The notes: generated by a model not told the origin, from the letters alone. Positions 1-6,814 are shown, numbered from the stretch's first letter. The stretch: 10,480 nt of DNA from Spirochaetota bacterium (GCA_029548715.1 JAKPMW010000360.1:1-10480), one strand, 5' to 3'. Made by a program: numbers and translations.

Positions 1-2
1 AC

Positions 3-392
3 GGGAGCGGGCTTGTGCATATTGCGGCCCTCTGGGGGCGTGAGGATATCGTGCAGATGCTGCTTGAGAGGGGCCTGGCTGTTGACAGTACCAACACCTG
101 GGGATTGACTCCGCTGCATCTGGCATGCGAGAATCGCCACGTCTTTACCGTACGAACCCTTCTGGCGGCCAAGGCATCGCTTGTGGCTCGGGATCGGGAG
201 GGAAAAACACCCCTCCATTGGGCTGTGATCGGTGGGCATCCCGTGGTGGTCACCATGCTGCTTGAGGCCGGAGCCAGCCAGACGGCTGACCGGGATGGAC
301 GTACGCCCCTGTATCTGGCGAAGCAGCGTCCCCGGATCCTGTTGCAGCGGATCCTTGAAACGAGAGCAAGGATCAGTGAGAAGAGCCCATAA
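3..392 (+). CDS. Ankyrin-repeat protein, 5' end outside the window
   Basis: The reading frame is open from the left edge; 129 residues plus a TAA stop are visible. A GTG at 15 is in frame but is very unlikely to be the start, because the codons before it (G-S-G-L) complete the first ankyrin repeat. Three full repeats of about 33 residues can be read, beginning GSGLVHIAA, GLTPLHLAC and GKTPLHWAV, then a degenerate fourth (GRTPLYLAK) that caps the C-terminus. The TPLH core and the LLxxGA helix end are clear in repeats 2 and 3. Ankyrin repeats bind proteins and have no catalytic role, so the partner cannot be named. Whether there is a signal peptide or a further domain lies outside the window. 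The next gene is on the same strand 130 bases later, but an inverted repeat and a possible promoter lie between them, so an operon is not certain. Family assignment is secure; function is unknown. Confidence 0.9.
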   Translation, partial: GSGLVHIAALWGREDIVQMLLERGLAVDSTNTWGLTPLHLACENRHVFTVRTLLAAKASLVARDREGKTPLHWAVIGGHPVVVTMLLEAGASQTADRDGRTPLYLAKQRPRILLQRILETRARISEKSP

Positions 393-404
393 CTATCAGA
401 ATAG

Positions 405-428
405 TATAAAATAGGGGAAATCCCCTAT
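405..428 (+). promoter_or_regulatory. Possible -10 box and inverted repeat upstream of the DNase I-like gene
   Basis: TATAAA at 405-410 resembles a -10 box, but no convincing -35 box lies 16-18 bases upstream. Directly after it is a perfect 7-base inverted repeat, ATAGGGG at 411-417 and CCCCTAT at 422-428, with a 4-base AT-rich centre. If transcription starts near 417, the repeat would sit over the start site, where an operator could act, or form a short 5' stem. It is not a good terminator for the ankyrin gene because no T-run follows. The role is inferred from position only. Confidence 0.3.
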
Positions 429-510
429 GGAACAGTGGAAGAAGACCGTGTATGCTGAGGGTAACGGGGTGGCGTGCGGCAGGTTGTCGTGGCGGTCTCC
501 CGAAAAAACG

Positions 511-516
511 AGGAGG
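511..516 (+). promoter_or_regulatory. Ribosome binding site setting the start of the DNase I-like gene
   Basis: A perfect AGGAGG lies six bases before the ATG at 523. It marks that ATG as the start rather than an in-frame ATG at 427, which would add 32 residues in front of an obvious signal peptide. Confidence 0.85.
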
Positions 517-522
517 ATTGGT

Positions 523-1488
523 ATGAAAAAGACACTTCTTTCGGTACTCTCGCTCGTAGTGCTTCTTGTCGCCACCAATTGCAGTATCGGGCCCGATGTT
601 GTCGGGGTCAGTGACTACGAGTCGCGGGCGATTACCACGCTCAATGGAAGCGGTGCACCAGCCTATCACAACCAGTCGGACCGGATCAGGATTGCGTCCT
701 TTAACATCGAGATTTTCGGGACCACCAAGACGTCACGCCCCAATGTTCTCTGGACCCTGGCGCATATTGCTACCCGCTACGATATTATTGCAATCCAGGA
801 AGTCGGCTCAAACGGGACCCCGTCTGACTCGACGGCAACAACGGTCATGAATACCTACATCAACGCCGTTAACGGGATCGCAGGTTCGGGGGCGTATTCT
901 TACGTGCGTGGCCATCAGTACGCCTTTGTGTATCGCAATGCAACCATCACGAAAAAGGCTTCCGGTCTCTACAGCGGCTCCAAGACCTTCAGCTATACTC
1001 CGCTGCGGGCCAACTTTGCCGTCAAGAACAACAGCTTCGACTTTGCCATGCTGACGATCCACACCAGCCCGAGCAAGGCTGTCACCGAAATCCCCGCCCT
1101 GCAGACGGCCATGTCCGAAACCCGCACCTTCTACAACGAGCAGGACGTGATCTGCCTGGGCGACTTCAATGCCGATGGATCGTATTATTCGGCCGGGGCG
1201 GCCGGGGCGAGCCTCAATGGGTGGTCGACATCGACCTATATTACGGTTATCAAAAACGGTGTTGATACGACAGTTTCGACTGGCAATTCCTATACCTACG
1301 ATCGCATCCAGATTTACAATGGTGCAACCTACCAGGATTACACCGGGTATTCCGGCGTGCTCAAGTTTGCCTCGTACTACAAGGTCAGCATGCTTGAAGG
1401 GACAACGACGACCGCCGGTAAGGAGTCGGCGCTCTCCGATCACTATCCCATCTTTGCCGATTTCCGAAAGAGTGCGGACACAAACTGA
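523..1488 (+). CDS. DNase I-like secreted nuclease, predicted lipoprotein
   Basis: 321 residues. The start is set by AGGAGG six bases upstream. Residues 1-20 form a lipoprotein signal (Lys-Lys, a Leu/Val-rich core, then ATNC) with Cys20 as the predicted lipidation site; Asn before the Cys is a spirochaete-type lipobox. Residues 55-315 are an endonuclease/exonuclease/phosphatase domain resembling true DNase I: IASFNIEIFG (Asn61), RYDIIAIQEV (Glu93), HTSP (His180), GDFNAD (Asp214, Asn216), YDRI (Asp260) and SDHYP (Asp306, His307). These match the metal and phosphate ligands and the catalytic His pair of the family. The position of the DNase I general-acid partner Glu78 appears to be His131 (GHQYAFVYR). 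Besides Cys20 there is only one cysteine, so the disulfides of animal DNase I are absent. Expected role: metal-dependent cleavage of DNA at the cell surface or in the periplasm. A phosphodiesterase for another substrate is possible. A strong terminator follows. Confidence 0.88.
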   Translation: MKKTLLSVLSLVVLLVATNCSIGPDVVGVSDYESRAITTLNGSGAPAYHNQSDRIRIASFNIEIFGTTKTSRPNVLWTLAHIATRYDIIAIQEVGSNGTPSDSTATTVMNTYINAVNGIAGSGAYSYVRGHQYAFVYRNATITKKASGLYSGSKTFSYTPLRANFAVKNNSFDFAMLTIHTSPSKAVTEIPALQTAMSETRTFYNEQDVICLGDFNADGSYYSAGAAGASLNGWSTSTYITVIKNGVDTTVSTGNSYTYDRIQIYNGATYQDYTGYSGVLKFASYYKVSMLEGTTTTAGKESALSDHYPIFADFRKSADTN

Positions 1489-1513
1489 AACCTGTCAACA
1501 CGGGTTGGGTTTC

Positions 1514-1543
1514 AAAAAGGCCGCCAAAATTGGCGGCCTTTTT
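1514..1543 (+). terminator. Rho-independent terminator after the DNase I-like gene
   Basis: A perfect 13-base stem (AAAAAGGCCGCCA paired with TGGCGGCCTTTTT) with a 4-base AAAT loop starts 26 bases after the stop at 1488. The T-run of the 3' arm continues as GTTT. The A-run of the 5' arm becomes a T-run on the other strand, so it could also stop leftward transcription that reads past metY. Confidence 0.9.
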
Positions 1544-1612
1544 GTTTGGTATGTTTCATTGTGCGGGTCAGCGTGGTTGAATCGGCCTGTTTCAGGCCTG
1601 AGACTCTTCATT

Positions 1613-1638
1613 AAAAAAATGGCGCTTAACCGAGCGCC
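1613..1638 (-). terminator. metY: Rho-independent terminator overlapping the metY stop codon
   Basis: Read on the minus strand, a 6-base stem GGCGCT/AGCGCC with a 6-base loop is followed by A and seven T. The 5' arm and the loop contain the last codons (Ala, Leu, Gly) and most of the TAA stop of metY, so the terminator is embedded in the end of the coding sequence. The stem is short but all its pairs except the innermost are GC. Confidence 0.75.
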
Positions 1639-2894
1639 TGATCGATATCGGCGATGATGTCGCGGACGTCTTCGATGCCGACCGAAAAGCGGATCATTCC
1701 GGGATCGATCCCGGCCTGGACAAGTTGCTCGTCGGAGAGTTGCCGGTGTGTCGAGCTGGCCGGGTGGAGGACGGAGGTTCGGGCGTCGGCTACGTGAACG
1801 ACGATCGCGGCCAGCTTGAGCCTGTTCATGAATCGTGCAGCGGCCTCACGGCCACCCTTGATGTGGAATGAGATGACGCCGCTGGTCCCGTCCGGAAGAT
1901 ATTTGGTCGCAAGATTGTGCCAGGGGGTCCCTTCCAGTCCGGGATAGTTGACTGAGAGGATGGACGGGTGTTGGGTGAGGTGCCGGGCCACGGTCAGGGC
2001 GTTGGCGGAATGACGCTCGATGCGCAGGTGCAGGGTCTCCAGACCGAGGTTGAGGAGAAAGGCGCTTTGGGCGGTCATGCTCGCTCCGAGGTCACGCATG
2101 AACTGGACTCGGGCCTTGGTGATGAAGGCTTTTTCCTTGAAGGCTTCGCTGTAGACCAGTCCGTGATAGCTCGGATCGGGACTTGTGAAGAGCGGGAAGC
2201 GCCCGCTTGTCCAGTCAAAGCGGCCGCTGTCAACGATTACACCCGAGATGCAGGTGGCATGCCCGTCCATGTATTTTGAGGCGGAGTGGATGACGATGTC
2301 CGCGCCGTGCTCGAAGGGCCGGCAGAGGACCGGTGTGGCAAAGGTGTTGTCCACGACCAGGGGGAGCTTGTGCTCCCGCGCAATCCTTGAAAACTTGTCA
2401 AAATCAAGAACTGAAAGTTTCGGATTGGCCAGGGTCTCCCCGAAGAGGGCCTTGGTGTTGGGGCGGATGGCCCGGGCGATCTCTTCGGCCGGTGCATCCT
2501 GGTCGACAAAGGTGGTTTCGATCCCGAGGCGACGCAGGGTCACATCCAGGAGATTCCAGGACCCTCCGTAGATCGTGGCCGAGGAGACGATGTGGTCGCC
2601 GGCCTGGGCCAGGTTGAGGAAGGTAATCAGGGTTGCAGCCTGTCCTGATGAAGTGCAGAGTGCGCCGACACCGCCTTCGAGGCTGGCGATCTTGTCTTCG
2701 ACGCAGGCGACGGTCGGGTTGGAGATGCGGGAGTACATGTGGCCTTCGGCCGTCAGATCAAAAAGCCTGGCGACTTCTTCGGTCGAGTCATACTTGTAGG
2801 TTGTGCTCTGGTAGATCGGCAGGATGCGGGGTTGCCCGTTTTCCGGTTTCCAGCCTTCCTGCAGACAGCGTGTGTTGATGTGCCAGTCGTTCAT
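1626..2894 (-). CDS. metY: O-acetylhomoserine sulfhydrylase (Cys/Met metabolism PLP enzyme)
   Basis: 422 residues, the usual length for MetY and longer than the roughly 380-400 of cystathionine gamma-synthase or beta-lyase. It makes homocysteine from O-acetylhomoserine and sulfide in methionine synthesis, in the cytoplasm, as a PLP enzyme. Visible fold-type I motifs: MYSRISNPT (Tyr54, Arg56, phosphate and substrate contacts), SSGQAA at 82-87, the cofactor Asp182 in VDNTFATP, Schiff-base Lys207 in SASKYMDGH, and Arg402 in IRFSVGIED for the substrate carboxylate. The long insert around 225-260 (FPLFTSPDPSYHG) is typical of the sulfhydrylase branch. Start: the ATG at 2894 follows GGGAGG by five bases; an in-frame ATG at 2909 and a non-ATG start at 2924 lack such a site. 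It lies 88 bases downstream of the synthetase gene on the same strand with no clear terminator between, so read-through is likely. Sulfhydrylation of O-succinylhomoserine cannot be excluded. Confidence 0.93.
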   Translation of the reverse strand: MNDWHINTRCLQEGWKPENGQPRILPIYQSTTYKYDSTEEVARLFDLTAEGHMYSRISNPTVACVEDKIASLEGGVGALCTSSGQAATLITFLNLAQAGDHIVSSATIYGGSWNLLDVTLRRLGIETTFVDQDAPAEEIARAIRPNTKALFGETLANPKLSVLDFDKFSRIAREHKLPLVVDNTFATPVLCRPFEHGADIVIHSASKYMDGHATCISGVIVDSGRFDWTSGRFPLFTSPDPSYHGLVYSEAFKEKAFITKARVQFMRDLGASMTAQSAFLLNLGLETLHLRIERHSANALTVARHLTQHPSILSVNYPGLEGTPWHNLATKYLPDGTSGVISFHIKGGREAAARFMNRLKLAAIVVHVADARTSVLHPASSTHRQLSDEQLVQAGIDPGMIRFSVGIEDVRDIIADIDQALG

Positions 2895-2899
2895 ATTGG

Positions 2900-2905
2900 C
2901 CTCCC
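2900..2905 (-). promoter_or_regulatory. metY: Ribosome binding site setting the metY start
   Basis: GGGAGG on the minus strand ends five bases before the ATG at 2894. It decides between that start and two in-frame upstream candidates (2909 and 2924), which would add 5 or 10 residues not expected in the family. Confidence 0.75.
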
Positions 2906-2982
2906 GCATGAGTGATACCGACAATCTTAGTCAGGAAGCCCTGAGGCTGTGCAATATTTAGCCGGGGACCGCACCGTAAGGG

Positions 2983-4689
2983 TCACTCCGTGATCTTCTC
3001 CCAGGCTTTTTTCAGTTCGCCGAGGAGGATTGCCCCCTTGAAGTTGACCGGAACAGGCGCAAACCGGAGCCTGTCAGGCCGGGCTCCCTTCGAGACCTGC
3101 TCCCGGGCTTCGCTGATAAAACTCTGCCCGATCTCCTGCTCCATGGAGCGGGCCCGTTCGGATACCAGTTCGATCGTGATGCAGCAGGCATCCTCATGCT
3201 CGCTGCCGATCTTGATTCCTGCAGATGCCAGGGTGAATTCATCAGCACCAAGTCCGTAGTGGTCTGCCGTCCATGCACCCAGTTCGGCATTGATCTGTTC
3301 GCAGGAATAGTTCGAACCTCCCCGGATGATGAGTGCCGAATCACGGCTCATCCAGTAAAAGTCACGTCCCTGGTCGGCAGGGTCGACAAGATAAAAGCAG
3401 ATATCCTCAAGTCCGAGATACCAGCCATCCTCAAAGACGGACTGTGTCTTCTCGTCGTCGTTGACGTATCCCTTCATCAGGTTTGACCCGCGGGTGATCA
3501 GGTAGCCGGGGACACCCGGGCTGCAGTCACGCATAAATCCCGGATTTTCCCGGTCAATGGACTCAACGACCCGGCACCTGGTCAGTCCGGGATGCTCCCG
3601 TCCGATCCAGTAGCCTGTCTCCGGGGAGTCGTTGCGCCGGTGCTCCCAGCCCCTGGCGAAGATTTCGAGGCGTTGCTTGTCGGGGAGACTGACGGGAGTT
3701 CCGAGAACCTGGAGGCATGTCTCCGTCGAACCAAAGCGCACGACGGGAAGCCGTCCGGTCAGGCGCCTGACCCGCTCAACGGTTGTTGGGCCGACAGGTG
3801 CCGATCCGATCAAGAAATCGACTTTTGAAAGACTCTCTGCCAGACCTGCCAGGGGGAGTTTTCCGCCTGCTGTCAGTTCCTCCAGAAAATCAAAGTGGCG
3901 GGCGACAACCGGTGCGACGACCCGTCCTCTGGCCCGGGCGGAGATTTCACGCAGTGCTGTCCACCAGGGGGTCGAGTAGCGCGAGAAGAGATGGATCCTG
4001 GTGAGTGGCCTGCGCAGTCCCCAGTCAGTGATGGCCGAGGAATTTGTGTGGTGCATGGGGTTGACCACGACGAGATCCAGTGCATCCCGGGGTGTGATGG
4101 CGAGCATATCCTCAAGGGCTGCGGCGTTGGTGGCGTAGTTGTTCCAGGTAAGCATGACACCCTTCGGGGTTCCGGTTGTTCCGGATGTAAAGACAATCAG
4201 GCGGGTGTCATCGGCGTCGACCGGGACAGTCCCGGGAAGACCAAGATCCAGGGTGTGGTCAAGGACATCACGGGTGTTGACAAAGACAGCCGACCCCAGG
4301 CGGTTTCTCAGGCCTTCGTAAAGTTCCGGATCAAAGGTCTCATTTACAACGATCGCCGAGGCCTGGGGCTTCTGGAATTTGTAGACTATCTGTTCGAGCG
4401 AATCTGCCTGCCAGTTGATGGCAACAGGAATTGCCCCGAGGATGGCGGCTCCCATCCTGAACACCGGATCCAGCCAGTCATTGTCGCCAAAGCAGTGGAG
4501 GATGCGGGTTCCATGGCTGCATCCATGCTGAGCCAGAAGCCCTGCAGCCCTCCCGGCAAGCCGGGCAAATTCGGCACGGGTGACAGTCAGTACGGATGGT
4601 GACTCACCGAAACGGGTGTACAGGATGCAGGGCTCATCCGGACTCGCGAACCCTGGTGCATACTGGAGCGGGATGCTCTCGATGGACAT
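2983..4689 (-). CDS. AMP-forming acyl-CoA synthetase-like protein (ANL superfamily)
   Basis: 568 residues, normal length for the family. Such enzymes activate a carboxylic acid with ATP to an acyl-adenylate and usually pass it to CoA. Adenylation motifs are present: A3 TSGTTGTPKG at 168-177 (ATP phosphate loop), A5 RFGSTET at 318-324, and an A7-like YLGLED with Asp429 (ribose binding). Arg449 in WMSRDSALIIRGG marks the hinge region. The C-terminal A10 motif is unusual: family members have P-x4-G-K, whereas here it reads PVNFKGAILL, with Ala553 where the catalytic lysine should be and Lys551 two residues earlier. Activity may be altered or lost, or Lys551 may substitute. Start: the ATG at 4689 follows AGGAGA by five bases; the frame stays open for 32 more codons upstream, but those overlap the phosphatase gene. 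It begins 13 bases after the phosphatase stop, so the two are probably one transcript. The substrate cannot be told; a fatty or aryl acid is plausible. Confidence 0.85.
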   Translation of the reverse strand: MSIESIPLQYAPGFASPDEPCILYTRFGESPSVLTVTRAEFARLAGRAAGLLAQHGCSHGTRILHCFGDNDWLDPVFRMGAAILGAIPVAINWQADSLEQIVYKFQKPQASAIVVNETFDPELYEGLRNRLGSAVFVNTRDVLDHTLDLGLPGTVPVDADDTRLIVFTSGTTGTPKGVMLTWNNYATNAAALEDMLAITPRDALDLVVVNPMHHTNSSAITDWGLRRPLTRIHLFSRYSTPWWTALREISARARGRVVAPVVARHFDFLEELTAGGKLPLAGLAESLSKVDFLIGSAPVGPTTVERVRRLTGRLPVVRFGSTETCLQVLGTPVSLPDKQRLEIFARGWEHRRNDSPETGYWIGREHPGLTRCRVVESIDRENPGFMRDCSPGVPGYLITRGSNLMKGYVNDDEKTQSVFEDGWYLGLEDICFYLVDPADQGRDFYWMSRDSALIIRGGSNYSCEQINAELGAWTADHYGLGADEFTLASAGIKIGSEHEDACCITIELVSERARSMEQEIGQSFISEAREQVSKGARPDRLRFAPVPVNFKGAILLGELKKAWEKITE

Positions 4690-4694
4690 GGAAT

Positions 4695-4700
4695 TCTCCT
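4695..4700 (-). promoter_or_regulatory. Ribosome binding site of the synthetase, inside a 13-base gap
   Basis: AGGAGA on the minus strand sits five bases before the ATG at 4689 and wholly within the gap after the phosphatase stop codon (4703-4705). It fixes the synthetase start and supports cotranscription of the two genes. Confidence 0.75.
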
Positions 4701-4702
4701 GG

Positions 4703-6715
4703 TCAGATATCGATACAGACGATGCATACGTCATCGTCAAAGGTCGCAGCGCCCCTGAAGGTGCGTAATGCTTCAACGAGGGCATTCACACACTCACGTG
4801 CGGGGAGGTTGGCCAGGTCTCCCAGGACTGCGGACATGGCCATGGTTTCGAAGTCACCGCTTTCGGCATCGTGCAGATTGACCGCTTCGACAAGGCCGTC
4901 GGTGTAGAGCAGGAGCTTGCTTCCGGGAGCGAGCTGGACACGACTGCTCTTCCAGTATCCCTCACCCGAGGGAAGCTCGAAGTTGTGCAGGACCGCAAGC
5001 GGGAGGCGCCTGATTCCGCTGTCCAGCGCGTGTACTTCGCCCCGGGGGGTGATGATCAGGGGGTGGTTGTGCCCGGCCGAGGCGTAGGTCATCTCCTGGC
5101 GGTCCTTGTCCAGGATCCCGTAAAATGCGGTTACAAAATTCCCGCCCGTTCGCTGGCTGAGCTGTCCGTTGAGGGTATGCAGCATCCGTCCCGGGTTTTC
5201 GGCCCTGCCTCCGGTCTGCTGGATATGACTTTTTACCATGGACGTAATCAGGGCCGCAGGGACACCGTGTCCCGATACGTCCGAGACAATCACACCCAGC
5301 GAGTCGTCTTCGAGGGGGATGAAGTCGAGGAAATCTCCTCCTACTTCCTCCATGGGTTGGTAGAAAAAGGCGATGGAGGGGGACGGGCTGGATGAGGGAA
5401 TCATCTGCATCTGGATGGTGCGGGCCATCTCCAGTTCCTTTTGAAGCCGCTCGCCCTGCTGGCGCAGGCGGTTGCGCTCGGTCTCGAGCTCGGTTGTGCG
5501 GGCCTGGACCTTGTATTCAAGATTTTTTGTCAGGTCCTCAATGATGGTGAAGGCGCGCGAAAAGCGGAAGGCGAGAAGCCATGCCTGTGAGAGAACAAAA
5601 AGAAAGAGCCCGAGGGGAAGGATCAGCAGGGTGTCGTGCTGGACGGTATTTTCAACGATGATATCGTGGATGATGGTAGTAGCCAGTACGGCGTATCCCG
5701 CAAGCATGATCAGGCTGCCGTCACGTTTTTGCTGCAGGGCCCCGACGATGATGATCAGGCTCACCACAAGAACCACAAGTGTTGCAGCGTCAAGTACGAT
5801 GCCCGAGCGGCAGAGGAGGTCCAGAGGTGCCAGCAGGCAGAAGGCCGAAGCGGCCTCAAAGATCCGCCGGGTCCACCAGAGGGGTTGCTTCAGGATGTTG
5901 TTCCCGTAGACTGCAGTGATAAAGCCGAGAAAGGCGAGCACCCCAAGGGTCTGGGTAAGCATGAAGAGCCGGTAGGTCAGGTCCCAGGATATCCCGGGGA
6001 ACATCTCGTGGATCCGGTGCTCTCCGGTGACAAGAATCCGGAGTGCTATCAGAAAGCAGAAGAGCGCAAAAAAGGCCGGCGCGCGTTCGTGGCGGCGCAG
6101 GATAAACGCCCCCAGATGATAGAGTCCGATCATGATCAGGCTTCCCGTCAAAAAGGCCTCGTACCTGTTGCGAGCTGTCTCCCTGGCTGTGATGACCCCG
6201 GATGTTCCGACCAGCAGCGGGGAGGGGATCCCGCCCTTGTAGTATCCCCAGTTGGCCAGACGGAGACTGAGTTCGACCCGGCCGTTGCTGATGGGGCTGA
6301 TGACAGTCCCGGGCTGCCAGTGGTGCATGGTTTCGCGGGCGGTTGGGCCGGGGAACCCCCGTCTGAGTACCGGCCGGCCGTCAAGGCTGAGCACATGAGC
6401 CGAATGGAGGACCGGGACAGTGAAACCAAGGATATCGATGCGAGGATCAACCTGCAGTGTGAGCGCAAACTCGACCATTCCTTCACCGGGAAGGCCGAGT
6501 TCGCTGAAGAGGGCCGGGACCCGGGCCGGGTGCCATTCGCCGGTTTCGGGTGCGAGTTGACGACAGCGCCAGAAACCGGTCAGGGGGACAGGCCTTGAGT
6601 CAAGGTCGATGCCTCTCAGGTCAAGGACACCGTCGACGGCAGCGGGCAGTGTCCCCGCGTGCATCTGCGGGGCGAGACTGACGACGATACAGAGGATGGC
6701 GTGTCGCAGTCTCAT
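4703..6715 (-). CDS. Membrane sensor with 7TMR-DISM domain and SpoIIE-type PP2C serine phosphatase
   Basis: 670 residues. Residues 1-20 are a signal peptide (MRLRHAILC... MHA). Residues about 45-180 look like the galactose-binding-like extracytoplasmic domain of this class (LTGFWRC, VPALF, LHSAHVLSLDGRPVLRRG, NWGYYKGGIPSPLLVG). Seven hydrophobic segments follow at about 188-206, 213-230, 248-270, 285-305, 308-327, 336-355 and 363-384 (7TMR-DISM). A coiled coil at about 395-435 leads to the SpoIIE phosphatase at about 440-670, with metal-binding and core motifs GGDFLDF (Asp461), SDVSGHG (Asp479), ASAGHNHPL, YTDGLVEA (Asp606) and DDDVCIV (Asp660-662) all intact. It should sense a ligand outside the inner membrane and dephosphorylate serine or threonine on a cytoplasmic partner, usually an STAS-domain anti-sigma antagonist; none is encoded nearby. 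The start follows GGAG by five bases; the frame is open further upstream but without a signal peptide. It is first in a leftward block and has a good promoter. Confidence 0.92.
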   Translation of the reverse strand: MRLRHAILCIVVSLAPQMHAGTLPAAVDGVLDLRGIDLDSRPVPLTGFWRCRQLAPETGEWHPARVPALFSELGLPGEGMVEFALTLQVDPRIDILGFTVPVLHSAHVLSLDGRPVLRRGFPGPTARETMHHWQPGTVISPISNGRVELSLRLANWGYYKGGIPSPLLVGTSGVITARETARNRYEAFLTGSLIMIGLYHLGAFILRRHERAPAFFALFCFLIALRILVTGEHRIHEMFPGISWDLTYRLFMLTQTLGVLAFLGFITAVYGNNILKQPLWWTRRIFEAASAFCLLAPLDLLCRSGIVLDAATLVVLVVSLIIIVGALQQKRDGSLIMLAGYAVLATTIIHDIIVENTVQHDTLLILPLGLFLFVLSQAWLLAFRFSRAFTIIEDLTKNLEYKVQARTTELETERNRLRQQGERLQKELEMARTIQMQMIPSSSPSPSIAFFYQPMEEVGGDFLDFIPLEDDSLGVIVSDVSGHGVPAALITSMVKSHIQQTGGRAENPGRMLHTLNGQLSQRTGGNFVTAFYGILDKDRQEMTYASAGHNHPLIITPRGEVHALDSGIRRLPLAVLHNFELPSGEGYWKSSRVQLAPGSKLLLYTDGLVEAVNLHDAESGDFETMAMSAVLGDLANLPARECVNALVEALRTFRGAATFDDDVCIVCIDI

Positions 6716-6751
6716 CCGATCTCCATAGCCAGGGGTGTGCCGACAGGTCCC

Positions 6752-6781
6752 AGTATGTGCCCATGTTGCACCTGCTGTCAA
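6752..6781 (-). promoter_or_regulatory. Promoter for the leftward phosphatase-synthetase block
   Basis: On the minus strand a perfect -35 TTGACA (6781-6776) is followed, after 18 bases, by CATACT (6757-6752), which matches four of six -10 positions. Transcription would start near 6744, giving a leader of about 30 bases before the ATG at 6715. The spacer is one base longer than ideal. Confidence 0.55.
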
Positions 6782-6814
6782 TGGCGATTGCAATGTGGTG
6801 GGCAAGCCCGTTGT

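Noticed and set aside
427..522. Upstream start (ATG at 427) for the DNase I-like gene
   Set aside because: It would place 32 polar residues before a clear lipoprotein signal peptide, lies within the inverted repeat, and the ATG at 523 has a perfect ribosome site.
429..522. Possible riboswitch in the leader of the DNase I-like gene
   Set aside because: A long-range pairing AGACCG (443-448) with CGGTCT (493-498) exists, but the bases between match no riboswitch core I know (c-di-GMP, SAM, TPP and cobalamin considered).
808..1443. Long minus-strand frame (211 codons) inside the DNase I-like gene
   Set aside because: The opposite frame carries all DNase I motifs in order; this one shows no motif and has no ribosome site context, so it is a shadow.
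1584..1598. Hairpin GGCCTG-TTT-CAGGCC between the two terminators
   Set aside because: The stem is only six bases with no T-run on either strand; adjacent better terminators explain the region.
2924..2954. Separate promoter for metY (TTGCAC at 2954-2949 and TAAGAT at 2929-2924, minus strand)
   Set aside because: The -35 matches only three of six positions and the spacer is 19 bases; too weak to call.
3895..4602. Plus-strand frame of 235 codons opposite the synthetase gene
   Set aside because: The minus-strand frame holds the adenylation motifs; this one has no recognisable domain.
5636..6598. Long plus-strand frame (320 codons) opposite the phosphatase gene
   Set aside because: Its product is highly charged and low in motif content, and it lies wholly under the seven membrane segments and sensor domain of the real gene.
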